A DNA stretch of 13,436 bases from Actinomycetota bacterium (GTDB lineage Bacteria > Actinomycetota > Actinomycetes > Actinomycetales > Microbacteriaceae). Numbering within the stretch: position 1 is the stretch's first letter; each line of letters opens with the position of its first letter. Made by a program: the position numbers and the translations under genes. The stretch spans positions 1-13,436 of the forward strand of contig WLFX01000008.1 in assembly GCA_009703545.1 (NCBI GenBank), given 5' to 3'. Below are positions 7,981 through 13,436 of this stretch, in pieces. The notes beneath the pieces are model-generated. The model ran no database searches. It was given only the letters and a program-made list of their open reading frames with translations, and was not told where the DNA came from.

Positions 7981-8622
7981 ATGCAGTTGACATCACAATT
8001 CGGATTTGTGCGAGCCTTTGCGCCCATTGCCATTGTCATGCTCGCATTGACGGGCTGTAGCCCCAGTGCGGCTCCGACGGGAGGGCCGAATCCGACCGAG
8101 ACGACGCAACCAACGGGTGACCCGACCGACACTCCCGTCCAAACCGAGTTCTTCTCGATGCCCGCCGACTGCACCGGCATTTTGCCCGCTACGGATGTCG
8201 CCGCGTTCGCCGCTGACGGCATCATCTTGTTGGCCGGGCCTGGCGGAAAATACGGCAACGAACTCATCACGGAACCGACGCCGGAAATGAGCGCCGGTGG
8301 AATCTCGTGTTACTTCGGAGTAGACAACGAAGATCCCACTTTGCTTCGCGTCAATGTACTTGTGTCTGCGGTGGCGCTTGATGCCACCAGTCGGGCGACA
8401 GTAATCGAAGACCTCGCTGCTCAGGGACTCGCGCAGGCGATGGACGAACGTGGCGATGTAACCTTCGGAATTCTTGGTGTCAGCGAAGGTCAAACTACTG
8501 CGAACTACAACGTCATCGCAAGCGATTCCTGGATTTCGGTGCTGTCGTCCGATGGCGGTGAAGCGGCATTTCTGGCCATCGTCAGCCTGGCGAACGCTGT
8601 ACACACCGCGAATTACAGCTAG
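7981..8622 (+). CDS. Secreted lipoprotein of unknown function
   Basis: The first 25 residues form a lipoprotein signal peptide: one arginine (11), a hydrophobic stretch APIAIVMLAL (14-23) and the lipobox LTGC, with the lipidated cysteine at 26. A low-complexity linker rich in Pro, Thr, Gly and Asp follows (about 27-55), then a compact domain of about 155 residues. This domain has just two cysteines, Cys64 (MPADC) and Cys110 (GISCYFG), probably a disulfide. The layout recalls small actinobacterial lipoproteins of the DUF3558 kind, but I do not recognise the family and assign no function. The ATG at 7981 is preferred over the in-frame GTG at 7906, because the longer form would bury the signal peptide behind about 25 polar residues and overlap the pckG stop. 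The stop is three bases before ung, so the two are probably co-transcribed. Confidence 0.85.
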   Translation: MQLTSQFGFVRAFAPIAIVMLALTGCSPSAAPTGGPNPTETTQPTGDPTDTPVQTEFFSMPADCTGILPATDVAAFAADGIILLAGPGGKYGNELITEPTPEMSAGGISCYFGVDNEDPTLLRVNVLVSAVALDATSRATVIEDLAAQGLAQAMDERGDVTFGILGVSEGQTTANYNVIASDSWISVLSSDGGEAAFLAIVSLANAVHTANYS

Positions 8623-8625
8623 GCC

Positions 8626-9297
8626 ATGACACCGGAATTCGTTTCCGGAGTTGACCCTAGTTGGGGGCCTGTGTTTGCGAGGGCCACCACTTCGCTCGAC
8701 GACATCGAAGAACGGTTGGACGGCGAAGCACTCAATGGTGTTCTGCATGCTCCGGCTCGCGAAGACATTTTTCGGGCGTTTTTCGCCCCACTTGATTCCA
8801 TCCGTGTCGTCATCGTCGGTCAAGATCCTTACCCGACGCGGGGTCACGCAGCAGGGCTGTCGTTTTCGACGAGCAGAGATGTTCGCCCGTTGCCTCGAAG
8901 TCTCGCAAACATCTACGTCGAGCTTCAGGATGATCTCGGAATCGAGCCTGCGGAACACGGTGACCTGTCACGCTGGGTCGACCAGGGCGTGATGTTACTC
9001 AACACGTCGCTCACCGTGCGTGAAGGCGAGGCGGGTTCTCATCGAACGTGGCCCTGGAAAATCGTGACGGGTGCAGCGCTTCAAACTCTCGCCGAACGTG
9101 GCGGCCCCCTCGTCGCCGTCTTGTGGGGACGCGAAGCTCAGTGGGCTGCGCCACTAGTGGACGGCGTTGACACCATCGAGTCAGCCCACCCTTCGCCTCT
9201 ATCGGCACACCGAGGCTTTTTCGGTTCACGACCTTTCTCGCGGACAAATGCCTCGCTCATCGAACAGGGCAGCGACCCGATTGACTGGCGCGTTTAG
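8626..9297 (+). CDS. ung: Uracil-DNA glycosylase, family 1
   Basis: The enzyme removes uracil from DNA to start base-excision repair. At 223 residues it has the usual family 1 length. The water-activating loop VIVGQDPYPTRGHAAGLSFS spans about 62-81, with the catalytic aspartate at 67. The pyrimidine-binding loop LLNTSLTVREGEAGSH follows at 124-139, and the minor-groove loop AHPSPLSAHRGFFGSRPFS at 187-205 carries the catalytic His188. All hallmark residues are present, so it should be active. The start lies three bases after the lipoprotein stop, without a separate ribosome binding site of note, which suggests translational coupling. No functional link between ung and the lipoprotein is evident. 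Confidence 0.97.
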   Translation: MTPEFVSGVDPSWGPVFARATTSLDDIEERLDGEALNGVLHAPAREDIFRAFFAPLDSIRVVIVGQDPYPTRGHAAGLSFSTSRDVRPLPRSLANIYVELQDDLGIEPAEHGDLSRWVDQGVMLLNTSLTVREGEAGSHRTWPWKIVTGAALQTLAERGGPLVAVLWGREAQWAAPLVDGVDTIESAHPSPLSAHRGFFGSRPFSRTNASLIEQGSDPIDWRV

Positions 9298-9300
9298 ACT
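9295..9300 (+). promoter_or_regulatory. Candidate -10 box of leaderless acetyltransferase promoter
   Basis: TAGACT, whose first three bases are the ung stop codon, ends six bases before the ATG at 9307. The spacing matches the leaderless pattern at argS, ramB and nnrD. No good -35 hexamer is seen. The acetyltransferase could also be read from the upstream operon. Confidence 0.35.
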
Positions 9301-9306
9301 CTCGTC

Positions 9307-9819
9307 ATGACTGGAGTGTCCTTTCGACCGGCGAACACTGCCGACGCCACGACACTGGTCGACATCTATAACCATTACGTCGCCACCTCAACCGTGACGT
9401 TTGACCTCGATTCGTGGGCGTCGAGCGACATGGCTCACAAGATTGAATCGGTGAACGGGTTGAAGATGCCGTTCATCATCGCCGAACTCAACGGCGACAC
9501 GGTCGGATACGCCTATCTGTCGACTTTTCGCGAGAAGGCGGCGTACGACGCGACAATGGAAAACACCCTGTACCTGCGTGACGACGCGCGAGGCGCCGGA
9601 ATCGGGCGGTCGTTGTTGGACGAACTCCTCCGTCTCGGGGAAATCGCCGGCGTTCGCGAGGTCGTCGCCGTCATCGCCAACACCCCCGACGCGGTGCCGT
9701 CGATTCGGCTTCACGACAAGGCGGGTTTTGCGCGCGTGGGCGAAATGGACCGCGTCGGTCGCAAGTTTGACGAATGGATTGGTGTCGTCATGATGCAGAA
9801 GTCCCTCGTCCACGATTAG
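9307..9819 (+). CDS. GNAT acetyltransferase, phosphinothricin/methionine-sulfoximine type
   Basis: This 170-residue single-domain GNAT protein transfers acetyl from acetyl-CoA to an amine. The N-terminus FRPANTADATTLVDIYNHYV (6-25) and the following STVTFDLDSW are characteristic of the Pat/Bar/MddA subfamily, which acetylates phosphinothricin, methionine sulfoximine or methionine sulfone. The acetyl-CoA pyrophosphate loop RGAGIGR is at 95-101, and N-terminal to it is the strand TLYLRDDA. The late segment SIRLHDKAGFARVGEMDRVGRKF (about 132-154) is also typical. The natural substrate is unknown; genomic Pat homologues often act on methionine analogues. The start has no ribosome binding site but a TAGACT box six bases upstream. 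It lies nine bases after ung and 85 nt before metY. Confidence 0.85.
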   Translation: MTGVSFRPANTADATTLVDIYNHYVATSTVTFDLDSWASSDMAHKIESVNGLKMPFIIAELNGDTVGYAYLSTFREKAAYDATMENTLYLRDDARGAGIGRSLLDELLRLGEIAGVREVVAVIANTPDAVPSIRLHDKAGFARVGEMDRVGRKFDEWIGVVMMQKSLVHD

Positions 9820-9904
9820 CCCTTTCGTTACGCATTGTTTCGCGGCTAGTGGATTGGGTCCTTTGCGCTCCCTACTGTGAAGGGAACTAGCCAAAGGAGC
9901 CCAC
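9820..9904 (+). promoter_or_regulatory. metY upstream region with possible folded leader
   Basis: This 85-nt gap carries several complementary segments. GGCTAGT (9844-9850) is the exact reverse complement of ACTAGCC (9886-9892). TCCCT (9869-9873) pairs with AGGGA (9881-9885) around a 7-nt loop. TCCTTTG (9859-9865) is complementary to CAAAGGA (9892-9898), which contains the ribosome binding site. As RNA these would form a pseudoknot masking the site. As DNA, the outer repeat could be an operator around a -10 like TACTGT (9873-9878) with a weak -35 TGGATT (9850-9855) at 17-bp spacing. The two readings exclude each other, since that promoter would start transcription near 9885. No known riboswitch consensus is recognised. 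Confidence 0.4.
9893..9899 (+). promoter_or_regulatory. Ribosome binding site of metY
   Basis: AAAGGAG, five bases before the ATG at 9905. It is one of the few strong sites in this window and is embedded in CCAAAGGAGC, a 10-mer repeated before the start at 13391. Confidence 0.8.
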
Positions 9905-11200
9905 ATGTCGTGGAAATTTGAAACCCAGCAGATTCACGCGGGGGCCGCACCGGATCCCGTCACGAATGCTCGTGCCGTCCCCGTGTATCGCACTACCGCA
10001 TATGTCTTCAACGACTCCGACCACGCGAAGAACCTCTTTGCGCTCGCCGAGTTTGGAAACATTTACACCCGCATCATGAACCCGACCCAGGACGTCGCGG
10101 AAAAGCGCATCACGGCCCTTGAAGGTGGAACCGCGTCGCTCTTGGTTGCGTCAGGTTCTGCCGCGACGACATATGCGGTCCTCAATATTGCTGGAGCTGG
10201 CGACCACATCGTCTCGTCATCGAGCATTTACGGCGGAACGTACAACCTGTTCCATTACACGCTCGCCAAGCTCGGCATCGAGGTGACCTTCGTCAACGAC
10301 CAGGACAACCTCGACGAGTGGAAGGCTGCAGTTCGCCCCAACACCAAGTTGTTCTTCGGTGAAACGATCGCGAACCCACGGATCAACATCCTCGACATTG
10401 AAGGCGTCTCGAAGATTGCCCACGATGCTGGTGTCCCTCTCATCGTCGATAACACCATTGCCACTCCGTATTTGATTCGCCCGTTCGAGCACGGGGCCGA
10501 CATCATCATCCATTCGGCGACCAAATTCCTCGGTGGACACGGAACCGTCGTTGCCGGCGCGATTGTCGATGGCGGAAAGTTCGCGTGGTCGAAGAACGTC
10601 GAGAAGTTCCCCGGCTTGACCGAACCTGACCCCTCGTATCACGGCGCCTCGTTCACGTCCGTTCTGGGAGACGGAATTGCGTACATCATCAAGGCGCGTG
10701 TTCAGTTGCTCCGCGATACCGGTGCGGCAGTTGCGCCTGACAACGCGTGGGCCATTCTGCAGGGCATCGAGACGTTGTCACTTCGCATGGATCGCCACGT
10801 CGAGAACGCGAATGCGGTTGCCCGTTGGCTGGAGGCTCACCCCGATGTGGCCAGCGTGTCTCACGCGGGACTCGAGTCAAGCCCATGGTTCAAGGCCGGG
10901 CAGAAGTACGCCCCCAAAGGTGCGGGTGCCGTCCTCTCGTTCGAACTCAAGGGCGGCGTCAAAGCCGGTCGCGCGCTCGTCGAGTCCACCGAACTGTTTA
11001 GCCATGTCGCGAACATCGGTGACGTCCGTTCACTGATCATCCACCCCGCGTCGACGACACACTCGCAGCTGTCTCCCGAAGAGCAGCTCAGCGCGGGCGT
11101 TACTCCCGGCCTGGTTCGCCTCTCGGTCGGACTCGAACACATCGATGACATCATCGCTGACCTCGACTCCGGTTTCGCTGCGGCGCGCAAAGCCAAGTAG
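9905..11200 (+). CDS. metY: O-acetylhomoserine sulfhydrylase (aminocarboxypropyltransferase)
   Basis: MetY is a cytoplasmic PLP enzyme of the Cys/Met metabolism family. It makes homocysteine directly from O-acetylhomoserine and sulfide. The protein has 431 residues, the length typical of MetY and longer than the roughly 390 of cystathionine synthases and lyases. It starts FETQQIHAGAAPDPVTNARA, then YTRIMNPTQDVAEKRITALE at about 54-73, with the tyrosine and arginine that contact the phosphate of the neighbouring subunit. The Schiff-base lysine is K207 in IIHSATKFLGGHG, and HPASTTHSQLSPEEQ at 380-394 is the conserved C-terminal substrate segment. Translation starts behind AAAGGAG. A strong hairpin follows the stop, and metX, which makes its substrate, comes next on the same strand. 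Assignment to MetY over MetZ rests on length and the metX partner. Confidence 0.95.
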   Translation: MSWKFETQQIHAGAAPDPVTNARAVPVYRTTAYVFNDSDHAKNLFALAEFGNIYTRIMNPTQDVAEKRITALEGGTASLLVASGSAATTYAVLNIAGAGDHIVSSSSIYGGTYNLFHYTLAKLGIEVTFVNDQDNLDEWKAAVRPNTKLFFGETIANPRINILDIEGVSKIAHDAGVPLIVDNTIATPYLIRPFEHGADIIIHSATKFLGGHGTVVAGAIVDGGKFAWSKNVEKFPGLTEPDPSYHGASFTSVLGDGIAYIIKARVQLLRDTGAAVAPDNAWAILQGIETLSLRMDRHVENANAVARWLEAHPDVASVSHAGLESSPWFKAGQKYAPKGAGAVLSFELKGGVKAGRALVESTELFSHVANIGDVRSLIIHPASTTHSQLSPEEQLSAGVTPGLVRLSVGLEHIDDIIADLDSGFAAARKAK

Positions 11201-11210
11201 TTCCTCCCTG

Positions 11211-11247
11211 CGTGCAGGGTCGGTTCCCTTGGGTCCGACCCCGCACG
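11211..11247 (+). terminator. Hairpin between metY and metX
   Basis: CGTGCAGGGTCGG (11211-11223) pairs with CCGACCCCGCACG (11235-11247) over 13 positions with a single A-C mismatch, closing an 11-nt loop (11224-11234) in which CCC and GGG could also pair. It begins ten bases after the metY stop. No U-tract follows, so it would be a U-less terminator of the kind common in high-GC actinobacteria, or a partial one or an mRNA-stabilising hairpin setting the metY to metX ratio. Confidence 0.65.
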
Positions 11248-11275
11248 TCGTTGGGCGTGAGAGACTAGGCGAACT

Positions 11276-12472
11276 ATGGATTGGCAGACGTCGGAAGAGA
11301 CCGTTCCCTCGGCCTTTGTGACCGAGGGGACCGTTCGCGCGCTCGGTGCGCCGCCCGTGACGGGCGCGTGGCGCGACGGCGATCACCCCGGAAATCGGCA
11401 ATTCGCCCAGTTGGGCGACCTCCCGCTTGAATCGGGTTCGACACTGCCGCGGGCACGACTTGCCTACGAGACGTGGGGGACGCCCAACGCCGACCTGTCT
11501 AACGCCATTCTCATTATTCATTCACTCACCGCCGATTCCCATGTCGCCGGAGCCGCTGGCCCGGGGCACGTGACCGATGGCTGGTGGGGCGGGGTCGTCG
11601 GAGACGGACTCGGGATCGACACGGCCAAGTGGTTCGTCATCTGCCCCAACACTCTGGGAGGGTGCCAGGGTTCGACTGGTCCGTCCACCGTGACTAGCGA
11701 TGGACGTGAATGGGGATCCCGTTTCCCGTATCTCACCGTTCGAGATCAAACCCTCGCCTTGAAGAAACTCGCCGAGCAACTTGGCATCGCACGCTGGGCC
11801 GCCGTCATCGGCGGCAGCGCTGCGGGCATGAGTGCCCTCGAGTACGCCGTTACCTACCCTGACGCGGTTGAACGACTTGCGCTCCTTGCCACGTGTGGAG
11901 TGACCAGCGCCGATCAAATTTCACTGAACTCCGTCCAAATCGAAGCGATTCGAATGGACCCGTCGTATGCGGGAGGGGACTATTACGAAAACGAGGAAGG
12001 CCCCTACCGCGGCCTCTCGCTCGCTCGTCGGCTCGCGATGTTGTCCTATCGGTCTCCAGCAGAGTTCAATGACCGTTTCGATCGCGCCTGGCAAAGTGGA
12101 ATTAGCCCTCTTGGCGACGGGGGGCGCTTCGCCGTCGAGTCCTACCTGGACTTCCACGGGAACAAGTTCACCCGTCGTTTTGACGCCAATTCCTACATCA
12201 CCCTCGTCGAATCGATGAGTTCGCATGATGTGACGCGCGATCGCGGTTCGCTCAAGGATGTTCTTGGAACCGTTACCGCACGGAGCCTCGTTGTCGGAGT
12301 TGATTCGGACCGACTCTTCCCGCTCGAACAGCAGGTGACGCTCGCCGAGCATCTGCCCAACCATGTGGGCGGCCGAGACGCGCACGTCATGTCGTCACCG
12401 TATGGGCACGACGCTTTCCTCATTGCCGATACCGAGGTGGGCGAACTGATACGCCAACTTCTCGACACGTAA
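11276..12472 (+). CDS. metX: Homoserine O-acetyltransferase
   Basis: MetX acetylates homoserine from acetyl-CoA, giving the substrate of MetY. The protein is a 398-residue alpha/beta hydrolase. Early segments LPRARLAYETWG (57-68) and HSLTADSHVAG (82-92) are typical, as is NTLGGCQGSTGP at 125-136. The catalytic triad is Ser181, Asp345 (SDRLFP) and His378 (YGHDAFL). The nucleophile elbow reads GGSAAGM, where the family usually has GGSxGGM, so the second position after the serine is Ala rather than Gly. The ATG at 11276 starts the conserved MDWQT-like opening; no strong ribosome binding site precedes it. A hairpin separates it from metY, so it may have its own promoter (no clear box seen) or depend on readthrough. 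Acetyl rather than succinyl specificity is inferred from the metY partner. Confidence 0.95.
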   Translation: MDWQTSEETVPSAFVTEGTVRALGAPPVTGAWRDGDHPGNRQFAQLGDLPLESGSTLPRARLAYETWGTPNADLSNAILIIHSLTADSHVAGAAGPGHVTDGWWGGVVGDGLGIDTAKWFVICPNTLGGCQGSTGPSTVTSDGREWGSRFPYLTVRDQTLALKKLAEQLGIARWAAVIGGSAAGMSALEYAVTYPDAVERLALLATCGVTSADQISLNSVQIEAIRMDPSYAGGDYYENEEGPYRGLSLARRLAMLSYRSPAEFNDRFDRAWQSGISPLGDGGRFAVESYLDFHGNKFTRRFDANSYITLVESMSSHDVTRDRGSLKDVLGTVTARSLVVGVDSDRLFPLEQQVTLAEHLPNHVGGRDAHVMSSPYGHDAFLIADTEVGELIRQLLDT

Positions 12473-12493
12473 TCACTCCACAATCGCGAACGA

Positions 12494-12518
12494 CGCCCCG
12501 ACCGTGAGAGTCGGGGCG
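12494..12518. terminator. Bidirectional terminator between metX and nnrD
   Basis: CGCCCCGAC (12494-12502) and GTCGGGGCG (12510-12518) form a perfect 9-bp stem with a 7-nt loop. It fills most of the 48-nt gap between the convergent stops of metX (12472) and nnrD (12521), so it can serve both strands. Neither side has a U-tract. Confidence 0.75.
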
Positions 12519-12520
12519 AG

Positions 12521-13330
12521 TCAGCGTGCGAGCAGGTTGCGAATGACGACCGGAATTTGTGTGACGAGTTGATCGAGCAGGAACGGGCCGCCAGCGGAAG
12601 CCGCTTGTGCCGCAAGTGAGTGAATGACGACCGCCGCCGCTGAGATTCGAGCGAGAACCCGTTGATCGTAAACAATGTCCGCGGTGCGAGTTGCAATCAT
12701 CGACCCGATGACGCCCCCGAGCACGTCCCCTGCGCCAGCGATCGCTAACCACGGCGTCGCGAGCGACACCGAAAACTCATCTCCAAATTGATTGGCGATG
12801 TGCGTCGTTGATCCCTTGATGAGCACTGTGGCGTTCCACTGCGATGCAGCGAGCAATGCGTATTCCGCGGGCGCGCCTTCGACCGCTTCGCGGGATACCC
12901 CGAAAACTTTTGCCATCTCGCCTGCGTGCGGTGTCGCCACGATGGGTCCCGCGTGCGGCAACAGGCTCAGAGCACCGGCATCGACGACGGTGGGTTTACC
13001 CTCATCCAGTGCGCGGCGGGCTCGATTCATCGACTCGGTATCGGTGTCCGACATGCCGGAACCGATGACCCAGGCTGAGACGGGCCCGGCTCCGAGAACG
13101 GCCTCGGGACGACGAACAAGGAGAGGTCGAGTTGCTTCATCGGGTCCGACATAGCGAACCATACCAATTCCCGTCGCGAGTGCGCCGTCAACGCCGAGCA
13201 ATGCGGCACCGGGGTAGGTCGGTGAACCCGTCGCGAGCCCGACGACACCGCGAGAGTATTTGTGGTCGTGCACCGTGGGCGCGCGATACTCTAGAGCGGC
13301 TTCGCTCTCGTCAAATATTTCAACACCCAT
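12521..13330 (-). CDS. nnrD: ADP-dependent NAD(P)H-hydrate dehydratase
   Basis: NnrD repairs hydrated NADH and NADPH (NADHX, NADPHX), using ADP in bacteria. The protein has 269 residues and a ribokinase-like fold: HDHKYSRG at 21-28, VIGSGM at 88-93, VVDAGAL at 115-121, the signature TPHAGEMAKVFG at 133-144, IKGS at 171-174, and the active-site glycine loop AGAGDVLGGVIG at 198-209, with the conserved aspartate at 202 (GSGDxLxG in most homologues). It is a stand-alone dehydratase without the N-terminal NnrE epimerase domain found fused in many bacteria, so an epimerase should be encoded elsewhere. The start ATG has no ribosome binding site, but TAGGCT (13342-13337) lies six bases upstream, pointing to a leaderless transcript. 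It is convergent with metX. Confidence 0.92.
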   Translation of the reverse strand: MGVEIFDESEAALEYRAPTVHDHKYSRGVVGLATGSPTYPGAALLGVDGALATGIGMVRYVGPDEATRPLLVRRPEAVLGAGPVSAWVIGSGMSDTDTESMNRARRALDEGKPTVVDAGALSLLPHAGPIVATPHAGEMAKVFGVSREAVEGAPAEYALLAASQWNATVLIKGSTTHIANQFGDEFSVSLATPWLAIAGAGDVLGGVIGSMIATRTADIVYDQRVLARISAAAVVIHSLAAQAASAGGPFLLDQLVTQIPVVIRNLLAR

Positions 13331-13336
13331 AACACA

Positions 13337-13342
13337 AGCCTA
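13337..13342 (-). promoter_or_regulatory. Candidate -10 box of leaderless nnrD promoter
   Basis: TAGGCT ends six bases before the nnrD ATG. A weak -35, TTTATG (13365-13360), stands at 17-bp spacing. The two boxes overlap the promoter of the divergent gene at 13391, so the two genes may compete for polymerase. Confidence 0.45.
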
Positions 13343-13361
13343 TTCCGCGAAGCGCTCGGCA

Positions 13362-13367
13362 TAAACT
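13362..13367 (+). promoter_or_regulatory. Candidate -10 box for the gene at 13391
   Basis: TAAACT, 23 bases before the ATG, would give a short leader of about 17 nt that includes the ribosome binding site AAAGGAG-like sequence at 13380-13386. No clear -35 is visible. Confidence 0.35.
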
Positions 13368-13390
13368 GTCAATCAGCCCAAAGGAGCATT

Positions 13391-13436
13391 ATGAGTACCC
13401 CCGCACTTTTCCAACCGCTGACGATTCGGGGAGTGA
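13391..13436 (+). CDS. Probable old-yellow-enzyme type flavin oxidoreductase (start only)
   Basis: Only the first 15 codons fall in the window. They read MSTPALFQPLTIRGV. The LFxPLTIRGV opening is characteristic of NADH:flavin oxidoreductases of the old yellow enzyme family (YqjM-like), FMN enzymes that reduce activated double bonds. A good ribosome binding site, AAGGAG (13381-13386), stands four bases before the ATG. The gene is divergent from nnrD with a 60-nt gap. The family call rests on a very short stretch and needs the downstream sequence. Confidence 0.6.
   Translation, partial: MSTPALFQPLTIRGV

Noticed and set aside
7993..8958. A 321-codon open frame on the minus strand across the lipoprotein and the start of ung.
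   Set aside because: It lies antisense to two well-supported genes, has no recognisable motif and an arginine-rich, random-looking composition, and arises from codon bias in the opposite strand.
9820..9904. Assigning the metY leader to a known SAM riboswitch class.
   Set aside because: The region is too short for SAM-I or SAM-IV and I could not match the conserved bases of SAM-II; only a generic structured leader can be proposed.
1..13436. CRISPR arrays, insertion sequences, long direct repeats, attachment sites or defence genes.
   Set aside because: None was seen: base composition is even, genes are housekeeping, and gaps are all under 100 nt. The tRNA gene has no integrase or repeated 3' end nearby.

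Overview
The window is a gene-dense piece of bacterial chromosome carrying core metabolism and housekeeping genes. Several features point to an actinobacterium, most likely Microbacteriaceae or a relative with a small, moderately GC-rich genome: a RamB-type regulator divergent from a GTP-dependent PEP carboxykinase, a zinc-type SufU next to SufS, a tRNA-Arg beside argS, direct sulfhydrylation of O-acetylhomoserine by MetY with MetX, and many starts that look leaderless (a TANNNT box 6-7 nt before the start codon). The family assignment is inference; no rRNA or other marker gene is present to settle it.

Left block, minus strand, transcribed right to left: ramB (4538-5968), tRNA-Arg(CCG) (4449-4521), argS (2752-4410), sufS (1487-2755), sufU (1041-1487) and hom (cut by the left edge, 1-1001). 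argS, sufS and sufU overlap by 4 and 1 nt, and hom follows after 39 nt, so these four look like one operon joining arginine charging, Fe-S sulfur mobilisation and homoserine synthesis. ramB is divergent from pckG (6068-7909). Their 99-nt shared region holds a leaderless-type ramB promoter, a partial match to the RamB operator and a 7-bp inverted repeat before pckG.

Middle block, plus strand: a secreted lipoprotein of unknown role (7981-8622), uracil-DNA glycosylase (8626-9297) and a GNAT acetyltransferase of the phosphinothricin/methionine-sulfoximine type (9307-9819). They are tightly spaced.

Right block: metY (9905-11200) and metX (11276-12472) on the plus strand make homocysteine from homoserine, the product of hom at the other end of the window. 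The metY leader has nested and crossing complementarities that involve its ribosome binding site. A strong hairpin separates metY from metX. A second hairpin lies between metX and the convergent nnrD (NAD(P)H-hydrate dehydratase, minus, 12521-13330). The window ends in the first codons of a probable flavin oxidoreductase.

No mobile element, CRISPR array, prophage, toxin-antitoxin or defence gene is visible, and no gap exceeds 100 nt. I found no convincing undescribed multi-gene system. The points most worth a second look are regulatory (metY leader, ramB-pckG control region, leaderless starts), the placement of sufSU inside an argS-hom operon, and a non-canonical nucleophile elbow in MetX.
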